Assembly: GCA_947626985.1 (NCBI GenBank)
Contig: CANQUG010000019.1
Location: forward strand, 1-54,781
DNA length: 54,781 nt
Origin: an uncultured Lachnospiraceae bacterium
Lineage (GTDB): Bacteria; Bacillota; Clostridia; Lachnospirales; Lachnospiraceae
Reading direction: 5' to 3'
In this document: one piece after another, positions 1 through 8,962 of the stretch
Position numbering within the stretch: position 1 is the stretch's first letter
Layout of the letters: each line of letters begins with the position of its first letter
Notes under the pieces: model-generated
Databases searched by the model: none
Told to the model about the DNA's origin: nothing
What the model saw: only the letters and a program-made list of their open reading frames with translations
Translations under genes and position numbers: made by a program

Positions 1-270
1 AAAAAATGGGGGGAATTGAATGATGAAAGTTCCAGAAAACCAGCAAAATCAAGGGCTGGAGTTTCCGAATAGATATTGGGGAGAGGGGGGGGGTAAATCT
101 ATACGGCAATATAACTGTAGTATTTCTTGCCCTTTCGAGTGCGAGTTATATAACAAGCGAGCACAAATTAAAATGGGATATTGGTTGGCAATTTTGTTTC
201 CTGAGTTTTTTCTGATGGGTTATAAACTACGTCAATGGGGTAAAGTTAGAAAAAGTAACCGTACCGCATT

Positions 271-667
271 GCTGCTGATTTTTCAGGAATTGCAATTAAT
301 GCAAGATTGGCATATATAAATTATCTCCGTGGATTAAAAGGACTGCTGGTAGATGTTATGCAGTATTATAAAAACCCATTTTCATATGCGCCTCTTGCAC
401 TTATTGAAGTTATAGCCTTTTGCCTGATTTTCAGTTCTGGATATTAAGAAAGACTTCTCTAAATTGGCAGGATATACATTCCTGCTTTATTTGCTTCGCG
501 CAGGAATATGGGACATTATTTCAACTGTTCTTGGAGATGTTCTGATTGGAAATCAGTTGGTGGAGACACTATCTGTTTTCATAATTTCAATTGTGGTATT
601 TTTACTCTCGCTTCTTGGGACGATGCTTTATAGAAAGTTTTCACCATTTGAGAAATGTTTTTGCTAG
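271..667 (+). pseudogene. Acyltransferase-3 family remnant (C-terminal part), frameshifted
   Basis: Two overlapping reading frames give continuous membrane-protein sequence typical of the C-terminal half of acyltransferase-3 (OafA/WecH-like) proteins. From about 271 one frame reads ...LRGLKGLLVDV... up to SPLALIEVIAFCLIF-like sequence. Near 435-440 the reading shifts by one base, and the next frame continues as LDIKKDFSKLAGYTFLLYL...GIWDIIS through two hydrophobic stretches to the stop at 665-667. The first 270 bases hold only a weak open frame that I cannot assign. The gene is therefore decayed, with its N-terminal part absent or unrecognisable. The family is inferred from pattern only. Confidence 0.55.
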
Positions 668-773
668 CGTGGATTGGGCGATATTTTATTTTGACGATAC
701 AGTGTTATTGAAGATCAGATGCAAAGAGAACTGCTAATTATTATATATTGACGAACATTATTTTTCCTCGTTC

Positions 774-1088
774 ATGCTTTCTGGAGCATTTATTCTTGAT
801 AATGAGTGTAATGCTGATTATAAGTACTTCTATAAGAAAGCATTTAAAAATATTGGAGTTACCAGTGTGATATTTTGTCTGCTTTATATTTTCTATAGTA
901 TTGCAAGGCTGATATTAAGTGTATTTATTCTTAATAAGCACAGCAATGACTATTTTCTCAATGAGTCATTTGTAGTGATAAAGAGTTTATTGGTCGGACA
1001 GCCATCTGCGCATCTTTGGTACTTATTTACGTTAGTTGGATTATATCTCGCAACGTCGTTCGTAATTCGATTTGCCTCAGATTTATGA
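774..1088 (+). pseudogene. Acyltransferase-3 family remnant (N-terminal part)
   Basis: A 104-residue frame opens with MLSGAFIL, the usual motif after the first membrane helix of acyltransferase-3 proteins. It continues with a KAFKNIG linker, a helix, and a HLWYLFTLVGLYL helix that normally lies around residue 130-150 of a protein of about 330-380 residues. The frame then stops (FASDL), so at least 60 percent of a normal protein is missing. It lies just upstream of the first cytidylyltransferase and after a C-terminal piece of the same family, which suggests a deletion between two copies or a scrambled single copy. It may be relevant to surface-polymer decoration but is not functional. Confidence 0.5.
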
Positions 1089-1124
1089 GTAAACGAATAA
1101 AAATCTACTGGAAAGGAAATACAA

Positions 1125-2018
1125 ATGCAGGAGTTAATCAGAGAAAAATTCGATATTCTTGAAGCGTTGGCTACATCGCAAAGTTCAATTAATCATTGCC
1201 AGTTTGAAGCTAAAATACATTATTTTTCTGATACAGCAAGCGGAGCTTGGAGAGAACTTGTTGAGCATGGTTACATAAATAAGGATGGGATTACATGTTC
1301 TGGTCTTAAAATGCTTGAACCGTATCGGGTGAAACGCGCCATTTTCGTTGCAGCCGGCTTTGGTTCCCGTCTGGTCCCGGTGACGCTGAATACCCCCAAG
1401 CCTCTGGTGCGTGTTCAGGGAAAAAGGATTATTGACGGTCTTATTGATGCGGTACTGGCTGCAGGAATTGAGGAAATTTACATTGTGCGAGGTTATCTGG
1501 CGGAGCAGTTTGACCAGCTGCTGTATAAATATCCGATGATTAAATTTATTGAGAATCCTGCCTATAACGAGACAAACAATATTTCCTCCGCGCTTTGTGC
1601 CAGATATTTGTTTTCCAATGCCTATCTCTTTGAGGCGGATCTGCTGCTTCGTAAGCCGGAATTGATCAGGAAATATCAGTATTGTTCGAATTTTCTCGGG
1701 TATCATAAGGACCGGTCGGACGATTGGTGCTTTACGGTAAAGGATGGCTGTATTGCCACACATAAGATTGGCGGAGTTGACTGTTACCAGGAATACGGTA
1801 TTTCCTACTGGGATGAGGAATCAGGAAGAAAGCTTGCTTCAGATATTAAGGAGGCATACGAGATGCCCGGAGGAAAAGAACTGTTCTGGACGCAGGTGCC
1901 GCTTTCCGTTTTTCATAATCATTACAGAGTGGAGGTACGGGAATGCAGCGAGGGAGACGTGGTAGAGATCGATACCTTCCGGGAACTGAAGGAAATCGAT
2001 AAAGCGTATGATGTGTGA
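1125..2018 (+). CDS. Winged-helix/LicC-like nucleotidyltransferase 1 (phosphocholine or aminoethylphosphonate cytidylyltransferase family)
   Basis: Residues 1-60 look like a winged-helix DNA-binding domain. From about residue 68 a sugar-1-phosphate-type nucleotidyltransferase fold starts with the signature AAGFGSRLVPVTLNTPKP (NTP-binding G-x-G-x-R...P-K), followed by an EADLL metal-binding acidic motif. Related LicC and PntC enzymes transfer CMP to phosphocholine or 2-aminoethylphosphonate. Given the PEP mutase and phosphonopyruvate decarboxylase downstream, CMP-activation of a phosphonate is the favoured role (inference). The ATG at 1125 follows an AAAGGAA ribosome site. A close paralogue follows 190 bp downstream; identity is very high from residue about 57 onward, while the N-terminal helix domains diverge. 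Phosphocholine use cannot be excluded. Confidence 0.8.
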   Translation: MQELIREKFDILEALATSQSSINHCQFEAKIHYFSDTASGAWRELVEHGYINKDGITCSGLKMLEPYRVKRAIFVAAGFGSRLVPVTLNTPKPLVRVQGKRIIDGLIDAVLAAGIEEIYIVRGYLAEQFDQLLYKYPMIKFIENPAYNETNNISSALCARYLFSNAYLFEADLLLRKPELIRKYQYCSNFLGYHKDRSDDWCFTVKDGCIATHKIGGVDCYQEYGISYWDEESGRKLASDIKEAYEMPGGKELFWTQVPLSVFHNHYRVEVRECSEGDVVEIDTFRELKEIDKAYDV

Positions 2019-2124
2019 CGACAGCAGTATTTTTTGTGGAAAGTTTTATTCCTTCTGAGGTTCAGTAACAGGGATATGAGAAGTCAAATTGAACAGACTT
2101 GCCTCTGCTTTGTCGGGAGCGTCG

Positions 2125-2153
2125 TTGACATCTCCTGTTTTATCATGCATAAT
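2125..2153 (+). promoter_or_regulatory. Predicted sigma-A promoter for the second LicC-like gene
   Basis: TTGACA (2125-2130), 17-bp spacer, CATAAT (2148-2153). The element AATGTTCAAT (2151-2160) overlaps the -10 and start region. The same 10-mer recurs at 3141-3150 and 3215-3224. Confidence 0.65.
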
Positions 2154-2204
2154 GTTCAATACTGGGAGAAAGTTGACCAGAAATAGAACATGGAGGTAAG
2201 AACT

Positions 2205-3098
2205 GTGGACCTGACGAAAAAACAGTTTGAGATATTGGAAAGTTATGCTGTGAATGGAAGTCTTACCCAGAGGCAGCTTTGTAAAATGACAAATCAGTCC
2301 CTTGGAAATGTAAACCGTCTGGTAAAGGAACTGACAGAATATGGTTATATCAGTAAAGGAAACATTACTCTTGATGGAATTCAGGCTCTTGAGCCGTATC
2401 GCGTGAAGCGGGCTATATTTCTCGCTGCAGGTTTCAGCGCGCGTCTGATTCCTATTACGTTAAATACCCCGAAACCTCTGGTAAGGGTCAGGGGCCAGAG
2501 GATTATTGATGGTCTGCTCGACGCATGCCTGGGAGCGGGGATTTCGGAGATTTATATTGTCCGCGGCTATTTGCCGGAGCAATTTGATCAATTGTTATAT
2601 AAATATCCGATGATTCGGTTTATGGAAAACCCGATGTATAACGAGTCCAACAATATTTCCTCGGCTGTGGTGGCGAGGTATATGCTTTCCAACGCCTATG
2701 TATTTGAAGCGGATCTGCTGATTTCGAATCCTAAACTGATAAAGCGGTATCAGTACAGTTCCAATATTCTGGGAATCAAAAAAGAGAGAACGGACGACTG
2801 GTGCGCGGTAGTAAAGGATGGCGTGATTACGGAGGAAAAAATCGGCGGCCAGGGGGATCATATCTGGAGACTGTTAGGTATTTCCTACTGGTCGGAAGCA
2901 GATGGGCATAAATTATCGAATGATCTGCTGGAGACATACCAGGCCCCGGGCGGAAAGGAACGCTACTGGGAGCAGGTGCCCCTGTTGTACTGCAGGAACA
3001 AATATTCTGTTGAGATTCGGGAATGTTCGGAGGAGGATATCACAGAGATTGATACATTCCGGGAATTGAAAGAGATAGACAAGACTTATGATGTCTGA
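2205..3098 (+). CDS. Winged-helix/LicC-like nucleotidyltransferase 2
   Basis: Same architecture as the upstream gene: a winged-helix segment (residues about 1-55, with a QRQLCKMTNQSLGNVNRLVKEL recognition-helix region split across its middle) and a nucleotidyltransferase domain starting AAGFSARLIPITLNTPKP, with a later EADLL acidic motif. I chose GTG 2205 because GGAGGT at 2192-2197 lies 7 nt upstream; ATG 2190 is in frame but has no ribosome site. It has its own promoter at 2125-2153. The catalytic sequence is nearly the same as gene 1, so the pair looks like a tandem duplication. The gene pair and phosphonate genes downstream suggest CTP-dependent activation of a phosphonate or phosphocholine; the fused helix domain may make it a self-regulating enzyme. 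Confidence 0.8.
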   Translation: MDLTKKQFEILESYAVNGSLTQRQLCKMTNQSLGNVNRLVKELTEYGYISKGNITLDGIQALEPYRVKRAIFLAAGFSARLIPITLNTPKPLVRVRGQRIIDGLLDACLGAGISEIYIVRGYLPEQFDQLLYKYPMIRFMENPMYNESNNISSAVVARYMLSNAYVFEADLLISNPKLIKRYQYSSNILGIKKERTDDWCAVVKDGVITEEKIGGQGDHIWRLLGISYWSEADGHKLSNDLLETYQAPGGKERYWEQVPLLYCRNKYSVEIRECSEEDITEIDTFRELKEIDKTYDV

Positions 3099-3140
3099 TT
3101 TCGATTCCGGAAGATCTTCCGCTTGGCCGTGTCTGGCAAG

Positions 3141-3150
3141 AATGTTCAAT
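3141..3150 (+). promoter_or_regulatory. AATGTTCAAT element, second copy
   Basis: An exact copy of the 10-mer found at 2151-2160 and 3215-3224, followed by A. It lies 50 bp after the second cytidylyltransferase and upstream of the main promoter of the transporter operon, as an auxiliary operator would. Confidence 0.4.
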
Positions 3151-3208
3151 AAGGGACGATATAGAATGATAAAACGAACTGATATATATATTTTATGCTT
3201 AAAAATCG

Positions 3209-3262
3209 TTGACAAATGTTCAATATAAGAGTATTATATGAAAATAAATGAACATATTGAAC
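3209..3262 (+). promoter_or_regulatory. Strong promoter with GTTCAATAT inverted-repeat operator
   Basis: TTGACA (3209-3214), exactly 17 bp, TATTAT (3232-3237). The spacer holds GTTCAATAT (3218-3226); its exact inverse ATATTGAAC follows at 3254-3262, after the expected start of transcription. This layout fits a repressor that bridges the promoter. The binding protein is unknown; the winged-helix domains of the two upstream enzymes are candidates because no separate regulator is nearby. Confidence 0.7.
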
Positions 3263-3281
3263 GATTGGAGGGAGAGTTATT

Positions 3282-4316
3282 ATGAAAAAAAGAAACTGGA
3301 TCTTCGCGTGTGCATTTGTGTCGGCGCTCATGCTGGGTACCTGCGGTTCTGTATCTGCGGAAGAACTGCAGTCTCCTGCAGCGTCGGAAACCACGGCGGA
3401 GCTTGACGACAGCAGTAATAAGGTTGTCATTTATTCCGGGGCGGAAGAATACCGCAATGAGTATTTTCTTAAGAGAATTCAGGAAGAATTCCCGGATTAT
3501 GACGTAACGATCGAATATATGCCTACTGGCAATCTTGCCGCGAAGCTTGCTGCCGAAGGGACGGAGACAGACATGGATATTTTCTACGATCTGGATTTCA
3601 GTTATGCAGGACTCGTGGAAGAATATCTCGCGGATGTTTCCGAATATGACCAGTCCATTTACGTAGATGACTGCAAGGTTGAAAGCGGACATTATCTTGC
3701 GGCTACGCGTAACGGCGGTGCGATTATTGTAAATCCGGAAGTATTGAAAGAGAAAGGGCTGGAAGAACCCACCTGCTATGAAGACCTTCTGAAGCCGGAA
3801 TATAAGAATTTGATTTCCATGCCCAGCCCCAAATCTTCCGGAACCGGATATATGTTCGTAAAAAGCCTTGTAAATGCCTGGGGTGAGGAAAAGGCCTTTG
3901 AGTATTTTGATGGTCTTGCGGAAAATGTTCTCCAGTTCACAGAATCCGGTTCCGGTCCTGTGAACGCTCTTGTTCAGGGGGAGGTCGCCGTTGGTCTCGG
4001 TATGACAGCTCAGGCGGTAACGGCCATAAACGATGGCGCGGATCTGAAACTTCTCTTTTTCGAAGAAGGTTCTCCCTATTCTCTTTATGGATATGCCATT
4101 CCCAAGGGGAAAGAGACTCGAAAAGCGGTGGTGGATGTGTTCAATTTCTTTTATACCACACTGGTAATGGAAGATAAGGAACTGTATTATCCGGAGCAGG
4201 TTTTTGTGGGTCAGGTCAACAGCATAGAGAATTATCCCACGGATATTCCTTATGCGGATATGAGCGGTAATACCACGGAGGAAAAGACACGCCTGATGGA
4301 GAACTGGGAGTATTGA
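3282..4316 (+). CDS. ABC transporter periplasmic-type binding protein (Fbp/PhnS-like), probable phosphonate importer
   Basis: 344 residues starting with a Sec signal peptide (charged KKR, hydrophobic core, then VSA-EE around residue 27). LGTC at residues 18-21 resembles a lipobox but has T before Cys, so lipid attachment is uncertain. The mature part starts NKVVIYSGAEEYRNEYF, typical of the iron/thiamine/2-aminoethylphosphonate (PhnS) class of binding proteins, and has SSGTGYMF and MTAQAV ligand-loop segments. It heads an operon with an ATPase and a fused permease, next to PEP mutase, so a phosphonate such as 2-aminoethylphosphonate is the likely ligand (inference). Iron(III) or another anion is the alternative. 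A terminator follows at 4411, which would raise its level over the membrane parts. Confidence 0.8.
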   Translation: MKKRNWIFACAFVSALMLGTCGSVSAEELQSPAASETTAELDDSSNKVVIYSGAEEYRNEYFLKRIQEEFPDYDVTIEYMPTGNLAAKLAAEGTETDMDIFYDLDFSYAGLVEEYLADVSEYDQSIYVDDCKVESGHYLAATRNGGAIIVNPEVLKEKGLEEPTCYEDLLKPEYKNLISMPSPKSSGTGYMFVKSLVNAWGEEKAFEYFDGLAENVLQFTESGSGPVNALVQGEVAVGLGMTAQAVTAINDGADLKLLFFEEGSPYSLYGYAIPKGKETRKAVVDVFNFFYTTLVMEDKELYYPEQVFVGQVNSIENYPTDIPYADMSGNTTEEKTRLMENWEY

Positions 4317-4410
4317 CAGTTTTTATTCTATGATCCTATGGGAACTTCTGATCGGACTTCCATAAGAAAAAGAGCCGTTTTGCGCAGGATTTTTGTTTAA
4401 AAAGAGTCAT

Positions 4411-4439
4411 GGGAGAAAGGCTTGTCTTTTCTCCCTTTT
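4411..4439 (+). terminator. Intra-operon terminator
   Basis: GGGAGAAA pairs with TTTCTCCC across an 8-9 nt loop, followed by TTTT. It sits between the binding-protein gene and the ATPase gene, where partial read-through commonly sets a high binding-protein ratio. Confidence 0.7.
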
Positions 4440-4481
4440 CTAAAGAATAAATGATTCAAAAAAACGATAAAGGGGCAGATT

Positions 4482-5285
4482 ATGGAAAAAATCATTGTTG
4501 AACATATATCAAAAGCCTTTGGGCAGACGGGAGTCCTCCATGATGTGAGTTTCTCGGTAATAGAGGGGGAGTTTTTGTCCATTCTTGGCCCTTCCGGCTG
4601 CGGAAAAACGACGATCCTGCGCATTCTGATCGGTTTGGAGACGGCGGACAGCGGGCGGATCGTCAAGGATGGCGCGGATATTACGGCAGCGCCTTCCGCG
4701 CAGCGGAGGATGGGAATCGTTTTTCAAAATTATGCCCTGTTTGAGAATATGTCGGTTCTTAAAAATGTAGCCTACGCTCTTACGAACAGCGCGGTAACGA
4801 AAGGAAAATATAATAAGATAAGCGCTGTTCAAAAGGCGAAAGAAATGCTGGAACTTGTGGGATTATCGGAGCATGCTGATAAAAAGCCAAGGCAGCTCTC
4901 CGGCGGACAGCAGCAGAGGGTTGCCATTGCCAGGACTCTGGCTCTGAATCCGGACGTGATTTTGTTCGATGAGCCGATGTCCGCGCTTGATGTAGACACC
5001 AGACTGGGCCTCCGTTCAGAACTGAAGGAGCTTCAGAGGAAATTTGGAACAACCATGATTTACATTACCCATGATCAGGAAGAAGCTTTTGCTATGTCGG
5101 ACAGGATTATGGTGATGGATGCGGGCGTGATTCACCAGCTGGATACCCCGAAAAATATTATTGACAATCCTGCCGACAATTATGTGAAGCGTTTTGTTAT
5201 TAAAAATATTAACACGAAAATTAACAGTCTGATTCAATTCGCGCATACCCCTGAAACCTGCGGTGCGGTGGAGGAGGAAAAATGA
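4482..5285 (+). CDS. ABC transporter ATP-binding protein, probable phosphonate importer (PhnT/PotA-like)
   Basis: 267 residues. Walker A GPSGCGKTT at residues 36-44, Q-loop region VFQNYALF, signature LSGGQQQR starting at residue 139, and Walker B VILFDEP about 20 residues later, then an H-loop ITHDQEEAF. This is the importer ATPase class of iron, thiamine, spermidine and 2-aminoethylphosphonate systems; the usual C-terminal TOBE regulatory domain is very short or absent. The ATG at 4482 follows AAAGGGG. Its 3' end overlaps the permease start by ATGA (5282-5285), so the two are translationally coupled. It powers uptake through the fused permease downstream. Confidence 0.9.
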   Translation: MEKIIVEHISKAFGQTGVLHDVSFSVIEGEFLSILGPSGCGKTTILRILIGLETADSGRIVKDGADITAAPSAQRRMGIVFQNYALFENMSVLKNVAYALTNSAVTKGKYNKISAVQKAKEMLELVGLSEHADKKPRQLSGGQQQRVAIARTLALNPDVILFDEPMSALDVDTRLGLRSELKELQRKFGTTMIYITHDQEEAFAMSDRIMVMDAGVIHQLDTPKNIIDNPADNYVKRFVIKNINTKINSLIQFAHTPETCGAVEEEK

Positions 5286-6883
5286 CCGGGAGAGCGATTT
5301 TGGTCAAAAAGAAACAATCTTCTTTGGCGTTAAAAATATTATTGTGTGTGTTCTGGCTGACGGCGATTATCCTTCCGCTCGTCCGTATGCTCTCCACGAT
5401 GGCCTCTGTGGATATCCGGGCAGTGATAAGTGCGCGGAAGTTTTCAAGGGCGCTGCGCCAGTCGATGATTGTCAGCTGCTCGGCTACGGTTATTTCGGTC
5501 AGCCTGGCGGGGCTGCTGTCATGGGCCGTAGCCAGAACAAATATCCGTCATAAAACGATTATGAATACGCTTCTTACCGTTCCGATGCTGATCCCGTCCA
5601 TTTCCCACGGAATGGGGCTGGTGATTATCCTGGGGGCCAATGGATGGCTGTCGAGACTGCTGGGGCTTGAAAGCGGGATCTATGGATTCTGGGGCATCGT
5701 GACCGGATCTGTGATGTATTCTTTTCCGGTAGCGTATCTGATGCTTTACGACGTTCTTCGCTATGAGGACGGTACTCCTTATGAGGCAGCGGAAGTAATG
5801 GGACTTTCCGTAAAAGATAAATTTTTTGCAATCACACTCCCTTATTTGAGAAAACCGCTGATCTCCGTCATATTTGCCACGTTTACAATGATCATCACCG
5901 ACTATGGCGTTCCGCTGATGGTGGGCGGTAAATATATGACGCTGCCGGTCATGATGTATCAGGATGTCATTGGTATGCTGGATTTCGGAAAAGGTTCCGT
6001 TATCGGCATGATCCTGCTGGTTCCTGCATTGATTGCCTGTGTGCTGGATATGGCAAACCGTGATAAAGGAAATGCTTCTTTTGTGGGGAAACCTTACGGA
6101 ATCAGGGAAAACAGGGGCAGAGACCGGCTGGCACAGCTGCTTTGTATTCTGGTAATTCTGCTGATCTTTTTGCCGATCGGTTCTTTTGCAGTGCTGGGCT
6201 TTGTAAATAAGTATCCGATTGACATGACCTTTTCCATCGGGAATATCGCGCAGGCGATAAATATGGGGGCCATGGAATACCTGCGGAATTCTTTGGTCAT
6301 TGCTGCAGCGGTGGCGTTTCTGGGAACGGCCCTGGCTGTATTAAACGCCTACATGACAGCGCGCGATAAGACGAAACTCAGCTACGTGCTGCATCTGATG
6401 TCAATCACGTCTCTTGCGGTTCCTGGTCTTGTTCTTGGTCTTTCCTATGTAATGTTTTTTAAATCAACGCCGATTTACGGTACGATTGCCATATTGTTTC
6501 TGGTCAATTCCATGCATTTTTTCTCCTCTCCGTACCTGATGGCGTATAACACCTTCGGAAAGATTAATGAGAATCTGGAGGACGTGGGTTCTGCCCTGGG
6601 AATCGGCAGGTGGAAAGTGATCCGGGATGTTTTGCTTCCCCAGTCGACAGGGACGATTCTGGAAATGATGGGTTATTTTTTTGTGAACTGCATGATGACG
6701 ATTTCTGCTGTTTCCTTTCTGGCAAATGTGAACAATAAGCCGCTTGCCCTTATGATCACGCAGTTTGAGGGGCAGATGCAGCTGGAATGTGCGGCTTTTG
6801 TTTCGCTGGTGATTCTGGTTGTCAATGTGGTGATGAAATATGCCGTATTTCTGGCTAAAAAAGAAATCAGCAAGAGAATATAG
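5282..6883 (+). CDS. Fused two-domain ABC permease (PhnU-PhnV/FbpB type)
   Basis: 533 residues with about 12 hydrophobic helices in two homologous halves. Each half has an EAA cytoplasmic loop: EAAEVMGLSVKDKFFAITLP in the first and DVGSALGIGRWKVIRDVLLP in the second. A single polypeptide therefore replaces the usual pair of permeases, as in FbpB/ThiP-like proteins and some aminoethylphosphonate systems. It overlaps the ATPase gene by 4 bp and is followed after 12 bp by PEP mutase, so transport and phosphonate biosynthesis appear co-transcribed. Substrate assignment rests on this context, not on residues I can identify. Confidence 0.88.
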   Translation: MTGRAILVKKKQSSLALKILLCVFWLTAIILPLVRMLSTMASVDIRAVISARKFSRALRQSMIVSCSATVISVSLAGLLSWAVARTNIRHKTIMNTLLTVPMLIPSISHGMGLVIILGANGWLSRLLGLESGIYGFWGIVTGSVMYSFPVAYLMLYDVLRYEDGTPYEAAEVMGLSVKDKFFAITLPYLRKPLISVIFATFTMIITDYGVPLMVGGKYMTLPVMMYQDVIGMLDFGKGSVIGMILLVPALIACVLDMANRDKGNASFVGKPYGIRENRGRDRLAQLLCILVILLIFLPIGSFAVLGFVNKYPIDMTFSIGNIAQAINMGAMEYLRNSLVIAAAVAFLGTALAVLNAYMTARDKTKLSYVLHLMSITSLAVPGLVLGLSYVMFFKSTPIYGTIAILFLVNSMHFFSSPYLMAYNTFGKINENLEDVGSALGIGRWKVIRDVLLPQSTGTILEMMGYFFVNCMMTISAVSFLANVNNKPLALMITQFEGQMQLECAAFVSLVILVVNVVMKYAVFLAKKEISKRI

Positions 6884-6895
6884 GAGTAATAAACT

Positions 6896-8194
6896 ATGAA
6901 AACTGTTTACACCTGTTTCTGCACGGATGTGATTCATGAGGGGCACCGGAATATTTTAAAACATGCCGGGGAATACGGCAGGGTTGTGGTTGGATGTCTC
7001 AGCGACAAAGAGATGATCCGCTGTACAAAATTCCCTACAACATCCGAAGAAGAACGCATGGCATTATACCGTTCTCTGGAGGGCGTGGATGAGGTGATTC
7101 TTCAGGATAATATGCTGTATGACGACGTGATTGAAAAAATTCATCCGGATTATGTGGTGCATGGCGATAACTGGAAGGAAGGAGCGGAGAGGGCTGTCCG
7201 CGAACATGTGGAACAGCTGATTGCTTCCTATGGAGGGCAGATGATCGATGTTCCGTATACTTACAGTGAGAATGTAAAAAAGGTCGATCAGCGGCTGAGG
7301 GAAAAGCTGTCCATGCCGGAATACCGAAGGAAACGTCTCCGCCAGCTGATCGATATGAGGCCTGTTGTGAAAATTATGGAGGCGCACTCCGGACTGACAG
7401 GACTGATCGTGGAAAAGACCGTCATTGACGGGGATAATGGAAAACTGGATCAGTTTGACGGGATGTGGGTTTCTTCTCTCTGTGACAGTACGGATAAAGG
7501 AAAGCCGGATATCGAGCTGGTTGACATGACTTCACGTCTGCGCACTATCGACGATATCATGGAAGTTACCACGAAGCCCATGATCCTGGATGGAGATACG
7601 GGCGGACTGACGGAACATTTCGTATACAATGTACGAACTCTTGAGAGGATGGGCGTCAGCGCGGTTATCATTGAGGATAAAACCGGCCTGAAAAAAAACA
7701 GTCTGTTCGGAACGGAAGTGGTACAGACACAGGACAGCATTCAAAATTTCAGTGCAAAAATCGCGGCAGGGAAAAAGGCACAGCTGTCGGATGATTTTAT
7801 GATCATTGCCAGGATTGAAAGTCTGATTCTGGAACGGGGCATGGAAGACGCTTTGGAGAGGGCGTTTGCATTTACCGCAGCCGGTGCCGACGGGATCATG
7901 ATTCACAGCCGGAAAAAAGATCCTGCGGAGATTTTTGAGTTCTGTGATAGATTCCGCAGGAAAGACCAGAGGACGCCGATCGTGGTGGTGCCCACTTCCT
8001 TTAATCAGGTTACGGAGGAGGAGCTCGCGGTTCATGGAGTAAATATTGTGATCTACGCGAATCAGCTTATGCGCGCGGCTTTCCCGGTGATGCAGAAGAC
8101 GGCGGAAGAGATATTGAAGAGTCACAGAGCGAAGGAAGTGGATGCGAAGCTGATGCCGTTTAAAGATATTATCCGGCTGATTGATGAGCTGTAA
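6896..8194 (+). CDS. pepM: Phosphoenolpyruvate mutase fused to an N-terminal cytidylyltransferase domain
   Basis: 432 residues in two domains. Residues 1-130 are a cytidylyltransferase-like fold with the HxGH motif HEGH (14-17) and a TTSEEER motif, like TagD or glycerol-phosphate cytidylyltransferases. Residues about 145-432 are PEP mutase: the diagnostic EDK-x5-NS motif is complete (E260 D261 K262 ... N268 S269), and VSSLCDS and ILDGDTGG match the metal/substrate loops of the isocitrate lyase superfamily. PEP mutase turns PEP into phosphonopyruvate, the entry step of nearly all natural phosphonates. The fused transferase is known in phosphonate clusters that make CMP-activated head groups. 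A ribosome site AGGAG precedes ATG 6896. The next gene follows directly. Confidence 0.95.
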   Translation: MKTVYTCFCTDVIHEGHRNILKHAGEYGRVVVGCLSDKEMIRCTKFPTTSEEERMALYRSLEGVDEVILQDNMLYDDVIEKIHPDYVVHGDNWKEGAERAVREHVEQLIASYGGQMIDVPYTYSENVKKVDQRLREKLSMPEYRRKRLRQLIDMRPVVKIMEAHSGLTGLIVEKTVIDGDNGKLDQFDGMWVSSLCDSTDKGKPDIELVDMTSRLRTIDDIMEVTTKPMILDGDTGGLTEHFVYNVRTLERMGVSAVIIEDKTGLKKNSLFGTEVVQTQDSIQNFSAKIAAGKKAQLSDDFMIIARIESLILERGMEDALERAFAFTAAGADGIMIHSRKKDPAEIFEFCDRFRRKDQRTPIVVVPTSFNQVTEEELAVHGVNIVIYANQLMRAAFPVMQKTAEEILKSHRAKEVDAKLMPFKDIIRLIDEL

Positions 8195-8962
8195 ATGCGG
8201 GAGAAAGGGGAGCCATTGGAAGAGAAATATTTGATCCTTTCCGATATTCACGGAAATGTCAGCGCATTTGATTCTGTGCTTGCTGATTGTCGGGATGAGA
8301 ACTTTGCGGGTGTGATCCTGCTTGGCGACTGCATTGATTATGGGATGCGATCCAATGAGATTATACAGAAACTCATCCGGCTGAATGAAACGATTTGGAA
8401 AGGGAGAATTCTTGTAAATATTTGGGGAAATCATGAGAAGCTTGCAGTAGATAAGGATCTGGAAAGGCTTTCCTCTGACCGGGGCCGGGTCATGGCTGAA
8501 TATACGGCCAGGCATCTGTCTTCAGAGTCTATGGCCTACATACAGGATGAAATGAACCAGGAGGGAATTCAGAAATTTATGATAGGCGGATGGAAATGTC
8601 TGGCTGTCCACGGCTCCGCGGAGGACCATTACTGGAAAGCGATTACACTCGATAACTTACGCGGAGATTACAGAGAATACGATATGGTCTTTGGCGGACA
8701 TTCTCATTATTCTCACTGTTTCACGCAGTTTTACCAGACAGAAGATTCGAGGATGAGAAATAAAAAAGCTGTGACTTTTGTGAATCCTGGTTCTGTGGGG
8801 CAGCCGAGAAACCAGAATCCATGCGCTCAGTATGCTGTCGTATATTCCGGATCCAGGAGGATGGAACTGAGGGCAGCCGTGTATGATGTGGCATATGAGC
8901 AGTCTCTGTTTCCGGATGAAATTGACAATTTTTATAAAAGCAGGCTTACCTGTGGAGTGTAG
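8195..8962 (+). CDS. Calcineurin-like metallophosphoesterase (YfcE/ApaH superfamily)
   Basis: About 250 residues. Metal-binding motifs are visible in order: SDIHGN (D-x-H), GDCIDYG (GDxxDxG), WGNHEK (GNHE), VHGS, and GGHSHYSH (GHxH), followed by NPGSVGQPRN, typical of YfcE-like phosphodiesterases. ATG 8195 directly abuts the PEP mutase stop. However AAAGGGGAG at about 8204-8212 would also support TTG 8216, which starts just before the first conserved strand. In a phosphonate cluster it may hydrolyse a nucleotide-activated intermediate or remove a phosphate from a pathway product; the substrate is unknown. Confidence 0.85.
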   Translation: MREKGEPLEEKYLILSDIHGNVSAFDSVLADCRDENFAGVILLGDCIDYGMRSNEIIQKLIRLNETIWKGRILVNIWGNHEKLAVDKDLERLSSDRGRVMAEYTARHLSSESMAYIQDEMNQEGIQKFMIGGWKCLAVHGSAEDHYWKAITLDNLRGDYREYDMVFGGHSHYSHCFTQFYQTEDSRMRNKKAVTFVNPGSVGQPRNQNPCAQYAVVYSGSRRMELRAAVYDVAYEQSLFPDEIDNFYKSRLTCGV

